Shown: piece after piece, positions 17,833 through 26,041 of the stretch
How the letters are laid out: each line of letters begins with the position of its first letter
Numbering within the stretch: position 1 is the first letter of the stretch
Source: an uncultured Collinsella sp.
GTDB taxonomy: Bacteria; Actinomycetota; Coriobacteriia; Coriobacteriales; Coriobacteriaceae
Length of the DNA stretch: 32,338 nucleotides
Assembly (NCBI GenBank): GCA_905210085.1
Contig: CAJLVJ010000020.1
Coordinates: 1 to 32,338, forward strand
Direction: 5' to 3'
The notes under the pieces: generated by a model
Database searches by the model: none
Told to the model about the DNA's origin: nothing
Seen by the model: the letters and a program-made list of their open reading frames with translations, nothing else
Made by a program: the position numbers and the translations under genes

Positions 17833-18336
17833 CTAGCCTTGATACGACGAGGCTTTGGGCGGCGTCTTGCCCTTTAGCACCTTGTGATAGTAGTTGTACG
17901 TCAGCGGCGTCTCGTCGCTCAGGCGCTCGGCATCCTCGACCTCGCCAATAAACAGCAGATGCGTGCCCACATCCACAGTGTCGATCAAACGGCAGCTAAA
18001 CAGGGCCGCCGCATGCTCGGGCACATAGGGCATGCCCAGAGCCGTCTCGCGGGTCTCGTATTTGGCAAACTTGTCATAATCGCTGCTGGTGCGGAACCCA
18101 AAGTTACCGATGTAGAGCATGTCGGCCGTCTGATCGATCACGGTCAGCGCGAACGCTTTGGCCGATGCGATGACGCCCGAGGTGACATTGTCCTTGTTCA
18201 CGGCAACCGAAATACGCGGCGGCATGGACGTCACCTGCACCGCAGTGTTGATGACGCAGCCGGCGCGCAGCCCGTCTGCCGCAGCGCTCACCACGTACAG
18301 ACCGCTCGGCATGGTAAAGAACGCAGTTTTGTCCAT
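17833..18336 (-). CDS. Flavin reductase domain protein (FMN-binding split barrel)
   Basis: The 167-residue protein begins MDKTAFFTMPSGLYVVSA and continues through GCVINTAVQVTSMPPRISVAVNK. This is the opening typical of the flavin-reductase-like split barrel in high-molecular-weight rubredoxin (Hrb) of anaerobes. Such proteins take electrons from NAD(P)H through FMN and give them to rubredoxin. Here the rubredoxin is a separate gene directly downstream, in the same order as the Hrb fusion. The start at 18336 follows GGGGAG; the open frame extends to 18498 but crosses a terminator. A strong terminator upstream (18388-18421) separates it from smpB, so the pair has its own promoter in 18337-18387. 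Confidence 0.87.
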   Translation of the reverse strand: MDKTAFFTMPSGLYVVSAAADGLRAGCVINTAVQVTSMPPRISVAVNKDNVTSGVIASAKAFALTVIDQTADMLYIGNFGFRTSSDYDKFAKYETRETALGMPYVPEHAAALFSCRLIDTVDVGTHLLFIGEVEDAERLSDETPLTYNYYHKVLKGKTPPKASSYQG

Positions 18337-18387
18337 AACGATCACTCCCCTAGCTCGGGTTGGAACCTCATGAATGTATGTACCCAC

Positions 18388-18421
18388 AAAAAAGGCGGCA
18401 CCCATAACGGACGCCGCCTTT
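18388..18421 (-). terminator. Terminator after smpB
   Basis: On the minus strand AAAGGCGGC (18421-18413 complement) pairs with GCCGCCTTT and runs into six T residues (18393-18388). It ends the TPR-smpB transcript before the flavin reductase gene. Confidence 0.9.
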
Positions 18422-18463
18422 GAGACATATGTGTCAGAACGGTAAGAAAGATGAGACGCCCGC

Positions 18464-18530
18464 AGTTGCGGTGAAATAGGGACTGAATAGCCCCTCAAAC
18501 AGGCAAAACAGTCCGTATCTCACCGCAACT
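18464..18530. repeat. Family B inverted repeat, copy 2 (imperfect)
   Basis: The left arm 18464-18487 begins AGTTGCGGTGAAATA and the right arm 18507-18530 ends TCACCGCAACT. About 20 of 24 positions pair, around a 19-bp loop, the same loop length as copy 1 at 4201-4267. It lies between the smpB stop and its terminator. Confidence 0.9.
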
Positions 18531-18542
18531 TATGCAGAGTGC

Positions 18543-19013
18543 CTAACGGTTGCGTTCCTTAAGGGCGCGGTCGATCTCGCGTTGGACATCACGCTTGGCC
18601 ATGTCCTCGCGCTTGTCGTAGAGCTTCTTGCCGCGACCCAGACCCAGCAGCAGCTTTACGCGGCCGTCGGTATTAAAGTAGAGCTCCAACGGAACCAGCG
18701 CATAACCACGGTTGCGAAGTTTGCCGTCAAGAAAGTCGATCTCCTTGCGGTGCAGCAGCAGACGACGCCGACGGTCGGGATCGCGATTCCACACGCCACC
18801 ATGGCTATAAGGGTGGATATGCAGTCCGACGAGCCAGCACTCGCCGCCACGAATCAGCGCAAAAGTGTCAGTGATCTGACAGGCGCGCTCGCGAATCGAC
18901 TTGACCTCGGTGCCGCTCAGCTCAATACCGCATTCGAACGTCTCATCGATAAAGTACTCGTGATGCGCCGAGCGATTCTTAGAAATGAGCTTGCGTTCAC
19001 GCTTACTGGGCAT
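18543..19013 (-). CDS. smpB: SsrA-binding protein
   Basis: The 156-residue protein binds tmRNA and is required for trans-translation rescue of stalled ribosomes. Typical features are the basic start KRERKLISKNRSAHHEYFI, the GIELSGTEVKSIRE core near residues 29-43, the YSHGGVWN loop and the basic tail (KRDVQREIDRALKERNR). ATG 19013 is preceded by GGAGG and overlaps the end of the upstream TPR gene by 11 bp, indicating translational coupling. A longer frame to 19154 lies inside that gene and is not real. The common rnr-smpB adjacency is broken here; rnr lies about 8.5 kb away. No ssrA gene is in this window. Confidence 0.96.
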   Translation of the reverse strand: MPSKRERKLISKNRSAHHEYFIDETFECGIELSGTEVKSIRERACQITDTFALIRGGECWLVGLHIHPYSHGGVWNRDPDRRRRLLLHRKEIDFLDGKLRNRGYALVPLELYFNTDGRVKLLLGLGRGKKLYDKREDMAKRDVQREIDRALKERNR

Positions 19014-19920
19014 CGCCGACCTCCTTGGCGCCATCGACGTTTGAGCCCGCAGTCTCGCGCTTTGCCTTGCGCTCGGCATTGAGCTCGGCATCGCTCTCGC
19101 GCACCAGTTTGATAATCGCCGCGCAGGCCTCCTCGCCCACCAAGTCGCGAGCACGCACCGTCAGGCGCGTCGCCTCCTGCTTGTCGCCGTCGCTTGCAGC
19201 ATCGGTCGCGCACATAATCAGGCAGATGGCAATCTCGGCCGAAGGCGAGGTCGGCACGCCTTGCAGGGCCAGTTCACCCATCACGTGGTCGTCGCTCTCA
19301 TCAGCGGCATCCGGATAGGTGGTATGGATCTTGTTGAGCAGGCGCGTCGTATGCGCATCGTTGGGCGCCAGGCGCAGCGCCAGACGCGCGCAGCCCACGG
19401 CAGCCGAAACGTTCTCGGTCTCGGGCTCCAAGAAGTACTGACCTAGATTGGCGTAAGCGCGGGCGGCGCACTTGCCATCGCTTGCACGCTCCAGCACCGA
19501 GAACGAGAGCGATGCCCATTCCTGCTTGTCCTCGAGTGCGCGGAACAGCTCGGCCAAATCCAAGCGATAGTTGCAGTTCATGGGGTCCCAACGCACAGCC
19601 TGCATCAGGGCATTACGAGCGCTCACATAATCCTGCTGGCGAATGTAGGCAAACGCCATGTCAGAGTACAGGCGGTCAAACGGCACCTCGACCTGCACGA
19701 GCTCGCGCGGATCCTTCTCCACGCGGCGATAGGCCAAGCGCTCAAACTTGCTATCGAAGCTAAAGTATTGACGCTTCTCCTCCGTCTTGCACTCAGCATC
19801 AATATACTCCTCGGCGAGCTCCACCAGACGCTCCAGCAGCGGCGTCGCCGTAGCCAGGTCGCCCTGCGCCAGATAGTTCTCGGCATACGTGATGTCTTGC
19901 AAGCTGATGGGCAGATCCAT
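19003..19920 (-). CDS. TPR-like protein of unknown function, coupled to smpB
   Basis: A 305-residue soluble acidic protein made mostly of predicted helices with tetratricopeptide-like pairs. Examples are AENYLAQGDLATATPLLERLVELAEEY near residue 13, MAFAYIRQQDYVSARNALMQAVRWDP near residue 88, and YANLGQYFL followed by ARLALRLAPND near residue 155. It probably acts as a protein-interaction scaffold. The charged C-terminal tail lacks repeats. ATG 19920 follows GAGGAG; an in-frame upstream start at 19971 has none. The gene overlaps smpB by 11 bp, hinting at a link to ribosome rescue or only shared expression. I do not recognise a named family. Confidence 0.75.
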   Translation of the reverse strand: MDLPISLQDITYAENYLAQGDLATATPLLERLVELAEEYIDAECKTEEKRQYFSFDSKFERLAYRRVEKDPRELVQVEVPFDRLYSDMAFAYIRQQDYVSARNALMQAVRWDPMNCNYRLDLAELFRALEDKQEWASLSFSVLERASDGKCAARAYANLGQYFLEPETENVSAAVGCARLALRLAPNDAHTTRLLNKIHTTYPDAADESDDHVMGELALQGVPTSPSAEIAICLIMCATDAASDGDKQEATRLTVRARDLVGEEACAAIIKLVRESDAELNAERKAKRETAGSNVDGAKEVGDAQ

Positions 19921-19975
19921 GGCTACTCCTCGATCCGAGCGAAACACGGCAGGCGCCGTATATACGGTCAATACA

Positions 19976-20003
19976 CAAAACCCGGGTCTCTTACGAGGCC
20001 CGG
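19976..20003 (-). terminator. Terminator of the tRNA transcript
   Basis: CCCGGGTCTC (19981-19990) pairs with GAGGCCCGGG (19995-20004) around a short loop. On the minus strand the hairpin runs into TTTTGTG. It lies 11-39 bp beyond the tRNA-Glu 3' end and ends the two-tRNA transcript. Confidence 0.85.
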
Positions 20004-20014
20004 GCGTTCAATTT

Positions 20015-20091
20015 TGGTAGCCCGTACCAGATTCGAACTGGTGATCTCCGCCTTGAGAGGGCGGCGTCCTAAACCGCTAGACGAACGGGCC
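20015..20091 (-). tRNA. tRNA-Glu (anticodon CTC)
   Basis: The minus-strand sequence starts GGCCCGTTCGTCTAGCGG and folds as a cloverleaf. The seven-base acceptor stem includes one G-T pair, the anticodon stem CCGCC/GGCGG encloses the loop CTCTCAA (anticodon CTC), and the T arm has GTTCGAATC. The 3' CCA is encoded (TGG at 20015-20017). Confidence 0.95.
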
Positions 20092-20108
20092 ATATGTAGC
20101 AAATGCAA

Positions 20109-20182
20109 TGGCTGGGATGGAGGGAGTCGAACCCCCATTGACGGAACCAGAATCCGCTGTCCTGCCATTAGACGACATCCCA
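20109..20182 (-). tRNA. tRNA-Gln (anticodon CTG)
   Basis: The minus-strand sequence starts TGGGATGTCGTCTAATGG, with acceptor stem TGGGATG/CATCCCA. The anticodon stem encloses TTCTGGT (anticodon CTG), the T arm has GTTCGACTC, and CCA is encoded (20109-20111). It lies 17 bp upstream of tRNA-Glu on the same transcript. Both decode G-ending codons, as suits a GC-rich genome. Confidence 0.95.
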
Positions 20183-20226
20183 ATGACTGCATCGCTGCGC
20201 TCGGCTGTGCCTTTGCGCAAGAAAGA

Positions 20227-20255
20227 AATATACGGGAAGTCTCGCCGTGACGCAA
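20227..20255 (-). promoter_or_regulatory. Promoter of the tRNA-Gln/tRNA-Glu transcript
   Basis: On the minus strand TTGCGT (20255-20250) and TATATT (20232-20227) are separated by 17 bases, a near-consensus housekeeping promoter 44 bp before tRNA-Gln. Directly upstream, CCAATTTTGACT (20259-20270) and AGTCAAATTGG (20283-20293) form a dyad that may be an activator site or a terminator-like remnant. Confidence 0.75.
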
Positions 20256-20379
20256 GCCCCAATTTTGACTTTTTTGAAATTCAGTCAAATTGGCCTAATT
20301 TAGTCCAACCCGTGAAGGACCTGTGAAGCCGACCGCTGTACACGAGGGGCAAAACGCCGCGAGCGGTAGCCGTCAACCG

Positions 20380-20408
20380 TTGGCAGATTCTACCGCGAAA
20401 ACGATAGC
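20380..20408 (+). promoter_or_regulatory. Weak candidate promoter for the 20459 gene
   Basis: TTGGCA (20380-20385), a 17-base spacer and GATAGC (20403-20408). The -35 is good and the -10 poor. The rest of the 20294-20458 gap shows nothing else. Confidence 0.3.
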
Positions 20409-20458
20409 ACCAGGCAACACAATCGAAGTATCAATGATCGCGTAGATATCGAGGCGCC

Positions 20459-20869
20459 ATGGACGAAGAGCTTGATTACCTATGGGAGACCCTGGGCCTC
20501 GAGATCACTGCCGACCTTTGGCCCGAACGGGACAAAATTCACCCCACGTTACGCCCCGCCATTACTGTGGTGCAGGCAAAATACCGCCGTGCATCCTTTT
20601 TGATCATGCGGATGTCATGGCACGCGGGACTCCCCGACCTTAAGCGAATCCAGGCAAGCCTCGTCGAGCTGTCCGGCATGCCGACCGTCATATCCGAGGC
20701 GCACCTGGAGCAGCGCCAGCGCGAGCGACTGCAACAGCAGCGGATTCCCTTTATCTGCCCTGGCGTTCAGGCATATCTGCCCTTTATGGACGAGGAGTAC
20801 TGGAGCGGCAAGCCCAACAAGCACGTAAAAGTCTACGATCCGCACGAATGGGCACAGCTGGCGGACTGA
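20459..20869 (+). CDS. Small protein resembling the N-terminal part of some MarR-type regulators
   Basis: The 136-residue soluble protein contains a block reading RERLQQQRIPFICPGVQAYLPF (residues about 88-110, quoted here in two parts: RERLQQQRIPF and ICPGVQAYLPF). Similar IPFIVPG.QLYLPF blocks occur in the N-terminal domain of larger Firmicutes proteins annotated as MarR-family regulators. The winged-helix part of those proteins is not present, so this is either a stand-alone version or a shortened relative. A DNA-binding role cannot be claimed. The start is preceded by a modest CGAGG. The gene is alone on its strand, divergent from the tRNAs, and followed by an inverted repeat at 20887. Confidence 0.65.
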   Translation: MDEELDYLWETLGLEITADLWPERDKIHPTLRPAITVVQAKYRRASFLIMRMSWHAGLPDLKRIQASLVELSGMPTVISEAHLEQRQRERLQQQRIPFICPGVQAYLPFMDEEYWSGKPNKHVKVYDPHEWAQLAD

Positions 20870-20886
20870 CTGAGGCAGGCCCGCCG

Positions 20887-20936
20887 GCGGAAAGTGCGTC
20901 CCACCCTGAGCACTCAAAACGGGTCGCACTTTCCGC
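20887..20936. repeat. Inverted repeat with 12-bp stem
   Basis: GCGGAAAGTGCG (20887-20898) pairs exactly with CGCACTTTCCGC (20925-20936). Inside it are CCC/GGG and TGAG/CTCA pairings, so the whole 50 bp can form one hairpin. It lies between convergent genes and has no T-tract. It may be a dispersed repeat or a terminator. Confidence 0.85.
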
Positions 20937-20941
20937 AGCCG

Positions 20942-21301
20942 CTACAGCAACGCCTCGGCCCAAGTCGATTCCCTAAAGCCGGGAATCGCAAAGTCGTCCC
21001 CCACCAGCAGCGGACGCTTGACCAGCATGCCGTCGGTCGCCAGCAGCTCGTAGCACTCCCGATCCGTCATACCCGCATCCAGACGCACCTTCAGGCCCAG
21101 CTCTCGATATTTCATGCCCGACGAATTAAAGAAACGCCGCACCGGCAGCCCCGAACGAGCAATCCAGGTCGCAAGCTCATCAGCCGTGGGATTGTCCAAA
21201 ACGATATCGCGGTCGACATACTCAACCCCATGTTCGTCCAGCCATGCCTTGGCCTTCTTACAGGTCGAGCACTTGGGATATTCAACAAACAGTACGGTCA
21301 T
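20942..21301 (-). CDS. ArsC/Spx-family thioredoxin-fold protein
   Basis: The 119-residue protein begins MTVLFVEYPKCSTCKKAK, with a CxxC redox pair at residues 11 and 14, followed by the family block RDIVLDNPTADEL and PVRRFFNSSG. The region near LLVKRPLLV corresponds to the conserved cis-Pro part of ArsC-like folds (here MLVKRPLLVGDD). It belongs to the Spx/MgsR/YffB-like group more than to true arsenate reductases: no ars genes are nearby, and catalytic CX5R context is absent. Its exact role, RNA-polymerase binding or thiol redox, is not decided by the sequence. ATG 21301 follows GGAGG; an in-frame start at 21340 does not. Confidence 0.85.
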   Translation of the reverse strand: MTVLFVEYPKCSTCKKAKAWLDEHGVEYVDRDIVLDNPTADELATWIARSGLPVRRFFNSSGMKYRELGLKVRLDAGMTDRECYELLATDGMLVKRPLLVGDDFAIPGFRESTWAEALL

Positions 21302-21393
21302 GGGAATCCTCCGAATATAGATCGGCCAACGCAGGCACACGCCACACGAGGCGCCTTCGTATGATGGGCCAATTGTAGCCCACGGGTCACACG

Positions 21394-22446
21394 CTAAACG
21401 AACCGTACCCCGAATCCGCGTTTGATGAACGGCAGCAGTTCCATTGCCTCGGGCGTGATATGGCCCGCAACGTTCATGCGCTCGTCACCGGGAAGATCGA
21501 CCCGCGCAATCTCAAGCTCGCCTTCGTAGCGCCCATATCCGCTATTGCTCACAGCGATCGACCCGGCCTTTCGCGGCAGGCCGGCTCCGACATCCGTCGG
21601 CACGGAATCCGGCTTAAGCGTCGTACGTGACTCCTGAGACCTAAAGATGAGGACGCTCGAGTCGGGCCGGTCGTGATGAATCTGCCCGCGCACATAGGCA
21701 TAACCGGGCTCAAGCTCGCTTTGCAGGTCCACGTATCCGGCGGAAACTTGAGCAAACTGCGCCCAGCCCGCATCGGAAAGATCGGGGTCGCCGACCAACA
21801 CAATGTCGCAATCGGCGCCATGTGCAAGCTCAAGCATATTGAGGGCAACCTTTGATGCGCGACCGCGCTGCGCCTCGACCGTCGGCAGTCCCTCGAATAC
21901 CGGCCCGCGAACGTTAGCATCACCCGGCACAAAAGCCATGATTTCGAATCCAAGCGCCGCAAGACGAAGATTCACCCGAGCAATGTCCTCCAGAGCTAAA
22001 CCGGTATAAGGCTTGGGGTAAAAATTGTGGCAGGCGGCAAAACGAGTCACATCGGCACCGGCCTCACGCCACGATGCGATTTCATCAGAACTCACCGTCG
22101 ATGCATTGACCACAATGTGAAATACACCGGACAGCTCCGCGACCCGCTGGGCGCTAAAGCCATAGTCCAAACGAAGGTATTCCAACCCCAGATCGCGCAG
22201 GTCCTCGATGCGCTCAAGCCCGAGCAAATCGCACGTGCGAGGCCCCACATCGGCAATGAGCGCAATGCCGCGGGCGGAAAGCAGCGACAGCACATGACGG
22301 ACCTTATCGGCATACGCCGCTCCCCCATCCTCGGGAATATGCAGCGAGGTGAACGCATAGCGCGCACCCGCCGCGGCACCATGTTCAATCGTCCGCTCAA
22401 TATCCTGCAGAGGGCTGGAAAGATAAATCGAAATACCCGTTTTCAC
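21394..22446 (-). CDS. mupG: 6-phospho-N-acetylmuramidase (DUF871)
   Basis: The 350-residue DUF871-family protein begins KTGISIYLSS. It has the barrel features TSLHIPEDG near residue 33, LRLDYGFS near residue 91 and HNFYPKPYTG near residue 139, and a C-terminal cyclophilin-like domain. The characterised homologue MupG cleaves phosphorylated MurNAc-GlcNAc disaccharide inside the cell, giving MurNAc-6P for MurQ. Synteny with murR, murQ and murP supports this role. The start is GTG 22446, preceded by AAGGAG at nine bases. The ribosome site directly abuts the T-run of a terminator hairpin (22463-22496), so expression relative to murP is probably reduced or regulated. Confidence 0.9.
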   Translation of the reverse strand: MKTGISIYLSSPLQDIERTIEHGAAAGARYAFTSLHIPEDGGAAYADKVRHVLSLLSARGIALIADVGPRTCDLLGLERIEDLRDLGLEYLRLDYGFSAQRVAELSGVFHIVVNASTVSSDEIASWREAGADVTRFAACHNFYPKPYTGLALEDIARVNLRLAALGFEIMAFVPGDANVRGPVFEGLPTVEAQRGRASKVALNMLELAHGADCDIVLVGDPDLSDAGWAQFAQVSAGYVDLQSELEPGYAYVRGQIHHDRPDSSVLIFRSQESRTTLKPDSVPTDVGAGLPRKAGSIAVSNSGYGRYEGELEIARVDLPGDERMNVAGHITPEAMELLPFIKRGFGVRFV

Positions 22447-22462
22447 GCTTCAACGCTCCTTT

Positions 22463-22496
22463 AAAAAAGGCCGGCGGAGCAGCTAGCCCCGCCGGC
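22463..22496 (-). terminator. Intra-operon terminator between murP and mupG
   Basis: On the minus strand GCCGGCGG pairs with CCGCCGGC (22489-22496 and 22470-22477) and is followed by CTTTTTT at 22469-22463, which continues straight into the mupG ribosome site AAAGGAG. Partial read-through would be needed for mupG, unless it has its own promoter. Confidence 0.85.
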
Positions 22497-22563
22497 ACAA
22501 CCATAACATCAAGAAATCTGCCGCGCGCCGCGAGCCCCGAGCAACACGGCTCGCGATATCAAA

Positions 22564-23994
22564 CTACTCGCCAAAGAACTCGTTGATCTTCTGCTCGTCG
22601 ACACCGAAGAACCACGTCAGGACAAAGCCGGCGGCATAGGCAAGCAGCATAGCGGCAACGTAGCCGAGTTGCTGGCCAGGAACGACGATCAGCAGGCCAA
22701 ACAGACCGGAAACGCCCTGAGAAACCGTGCCGATGTGAAGCAGCGCCGCGAGCGCGCCGCCAAATCCGGCACCCAGGCAGGCCGTCACAAACGGACGAAC
22801 GAGCGGCAGCGTAACAGCATACATCAGAGGCTCGCCCACACCCAGGATTCCAACGGGAATGGACTCTGCGACGTACTTCTTGAGCTTGGCGTTCTTGGTC
22901 TTAAAGTACAGCGCCAAACCGGCACCGACCTGGCCGCCGCCAGCCATCATAAGGATGGGAAGAAGGTAATTGATACCCTTGGTAGCGCCGTCGGGATCGT
23001 TGAGCATAGCGTGGATCGGCGTGAGCGCCTGATGCAGGCCGACGGAAACCAGCGGCAAGAAGCCTGCCGACAGGATATAGCCGCCCAGGACGCCCAGCTT
23101 CTCGAAGATAAAGGTCAAAACGCTAAAGATGGCAGTCGTCAGCCATGCACCAACCGGCTGGATGACGAGCATCAGAGCAAAGGCGCCGATGATGAGCACC
23201 AGCAGCGGGGACAAGAACGTGTCGAGTGCGTTGGGCATAACCTTGCGAATCTGACGCTCCATCCAGGCAAAAAATGCGCCAGCGATGAGAGCCGCGATCA
23301 TGCCGCCCGCTGCGGGGTTGTACTGCGCATTGGTGAGCGGCAGCAGAATGGCAGTGGCAGGATCAGCCGCGCCAGGCGCAAGCAGGGGCATGGCACTGTT
23401 GGCGATGCACATCATGCCGGCGATGCCGCCCAGCGCAGCGGAGCCACCAAACTCACGTGCCGCGTTATAACCCACCAAGATGGGCAGATAGGCGAACAGG
23501 GCCCAGCCCATGGAACGAATGCCCTGGTACCACCACTCGCCTGCAAGCGCGCCTGCCGTCGAGACGTTAATGACGTTGCAGATACCGTTGATGAGGCCAG
23601 CCGCAATGATGCCGGGAAGCAGGGCGACGAAGACATTGGAAATCTTCTTGAGGAAGGCCTGAACCGGCTTGGACTCGTACTTGGCCTTCTGCGCGGCCTT
23701 GTTCGTGGCCGCAGCGTCAACCACGCTCTCGTCGGCAACGCCTTTCGCAAGGCCGGTGAGCTTGGAGAACTCCTCGAGCACCTTATTCACCTTGCCCGGA
23801 CCCAGCACGATCTGCATCGTGTCGTCCTCGACCAGGCCCATCACGCCGTCGAGCGCCTTAATGCCCTCCGTGTCGACGTTGTCCGCGTCTTTGACGGTCA
23901 CGCGCAGGCGCGTCATGCACGCCGCGTTTGCTAGCACGTTGTCTTTACCGCCCAAAAGATCCAGCAGCTTTTGAGCCAGCTCTTTGTTCGTCAT
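22564..23994 (-). CDS. murP: PTS N-acetylmuramic acid transporter subunit IIBC
   Basis: The 476-residue protein has an N-terminal EIIB domain with the phosphorylated cysteine C26 (ANAACMTRLRV) and a linker at about 85-115. A ten-segment EIIC domain follows, with the signature GVGEPLMYAV near residue 375. It has no IIA domain, so a separate IIA such as a glucose-type Crr must supply phosphate. It should import and phosphorylate MurNAc or MurNAc-containing disaccharide. That substrate assignment rests on synteny with murQ, murR and mupG, because EIIBC sequences of the glucose superfamily are hard to separate. ATG 23994 follows AGGAGG. Confidence 0.9.
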   Translation of the reverse strand: MTNKELAQKLLDLLGGKDNVLANAACMTRLRVTVKDADNVDTEGIKALDGVMGLVEDDTMQIVLGPGKVNKVLEEFSKLTGLAKGVADESVVDAAATNKAAQKAKYESKPVQAFLKKISNVFVALLPGIIAAGLINGICNVINVSTAGALAGEWWYQGIRSMGWALFAYLPILVGYNAAREFGGSAALGGIAGMMCIANSAMPLLAPGAADPATAILLPLTNAQYNPAAGGMIAALIAGAFFAWMERQIRKVMPNALDTFLSPLLVLIIGAFALMLVIQPVGAWLTTAIFSVLTFIFEKLGVLGGYILSAGFLPLVSVGLHQALTPIHAMLNDPDGATKGINYLLPILMMAGGGQVGAGLALYFKTKNAKLKKYVAESIPVGILGVGEPLMYAVTLPLVRPFVTACLGAGFGGALAALLHIGTVSQGVSGLFGLLIVVPGQQLGYVAAMLLAYAAGFVLTWFFGVDEQKINEFFGE

Positions 23995-24051
23995 AACTCC
24001 TCCTTGTATTGGATATCTCGTCTGGATGTCATATCAGCTCACGCCGCGCAC

Positions 24052-24975
<924 letters not shown>

Positions 24976-24985
24976 TTCATTCACC

Positions 24986-25837
24986 TCATCTTTCCTGTTT
25001 CTCGATGTAGTTTTGCTTAATGACATGCGTCGCCCGTTCGTAGTCGCTGGCAACGTAAGCAGCGTACAGGGCATCGACAACCATAAGCTGGGCCATACGC
25101 GAAGCCATGGCACCGCTGCGGATCAAGGGTTCACTCGCAGCAACGCCGAGCACGGCATCGGCCATGGTGGCAAGCTTGGATGATCCATCTACTTTGGTAA
25201 CGGCCACAACGGGACAGTTGTGACGTTGAGCCTCGGCGGTGCAGTCCAGCACCTCTTGCGTCAAGCCCGAGTAGCTAAAGGCGATTGCCATATCGCCCTC
25301 ATGCATGTTCTTGGCACATAAGAGCTGATCATGCCAGTCGTCGTACAGATGGCACTCTTTGTCGACACGCATGAGCTTTTGCGCCAGGTCGTGCGCGACC
25401 AAACGAGAGGCACCAATACCGAACAGATTGACCGCGCGCGCCCGCTTAAGACGGGCCGCGCATCGCTCCAAGACGGTGTAATCGAGCGTTCGCGCCGTCG
25501 CCTCGATCGTGCGCACGTTGCTTTTCATCACCTTCCCCACGATACGTTCGACGCTGTCATCCATGGAGATGTCCTCGAGGGCAACGTCTTTCTTGTCACC
25601 TAAGAGCGCCAGCTCGGCAATCAGTTCGCGTTGGAACTCCTTGTAGCCCGCAAAACCCAAACGCTTGCAAAAGCGCAAAATGCTCGAGGGCGAGGAGAAC
25701 GTGACATCGGCAAGACCGCGGACGGACAGCCCGACCACCTCGTGCGGATGAGCGCTTACATATGCGATGACATTGCGTTCCGCCGGGCTCGCGCTGAGCT
25801 CACGCTCGCGAAGCCGCAAAAGCAATCCGTTTGCCAT
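24986..25837 (-). CDS. murR: RpiR-family regulator of the MurNAc operon
   Basis: The 283-residue protein has an N-terminal RpiR helix-turn-helix (residues 1-75; SSPSSILRFCKRLGFAGYKEF is the recognition region) and a C-terminal SIS domain (about 125-250; GIGASRLVAHDLAQK and SYSGLTQEVL). Known MurR proteins repress murQ/murP and are released by MurNAc-6P. Here it is the first gene of the four-gene set, so it likely controls itself. ATG 25837 follows GGAGG at eight bases; GTG 25846 overlaps that site and is less likely. An ACGAA/TTCGT dyad 35 bp upstream is a candidate operator. Confidence 0.9.
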   Translation of the reverse strand: MANGLLLRLRERELSASPAERNVIAYVSAHPHEVVGLSVRGLADVTFSSPSSILRFCKRLGFAGYKEFQRELIAELALLGDKKDVALEDISMDDSVERIVGKVMKSNVRTIEATARTLDYTVLERCAARLKRARAVNLFGIGASRLVAHDLAQKLMRVDKECHLYDDWHDQLLCAKNMHEGDMAIAFSYSGLTQEVLDCTAEAQRHNCPVVAVTKVDGSSKLATMADAVLGVAASEPLIRSGAMASRMAQLMVVDALYAAYVASDYERATHVIKQNYIEKQER

Positions 25838-25871
25838 CTCAAACACCTCCGTTGAGAAGAATTAAAGACCA

Positions 25872-25884
25872 ACGAACGATTCGT
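25872..25884. promoter_or_regulatory. Candidate MurR operator dyad
   Basis: ACGAACGATTCGT is a perfect 5-3-5 dyad in the murR leader, 35 bp before the start codon. Position suggests autoregulation; no consensus was available to compare. Confidence 0.35.
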
Positions 25885-25936
25885 ACCGGATACAAACAGC
25901 TTTTGCGGTACATTGTGCCGCATCGTGGCGCACAAA

Positions 25937-25960
25937 GGGCGAGCGTTCTACCGCTCGCCC
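25937..25960 (-). terminator. Hairpin after the VanZ-like gene
   Basis: GGGCGAGC (25937-25944) pairs with GCTCGCCC (25953-25960). On the minus strand it is followed by TTTGTG, a weak T-tract. It is placed to end the VanZ-like transcript before the mur promoter region. Confidence 0.7.
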
Positions 25961-26041
25961 CTCAAATCCGACCGCTCGGAAATACGCGCGACACAAAATA
26001 ATTCAACGAAGTCGCATTATCAGAAACGGGTTTGTTACCGG

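Noticed and set aside
20942..21301. Arsenate reductase of an ars operon
   Set aside because: The CxxC pair and overall pattern fit the Spx/YffB-like branch, and no arsenic genes are adjacent.
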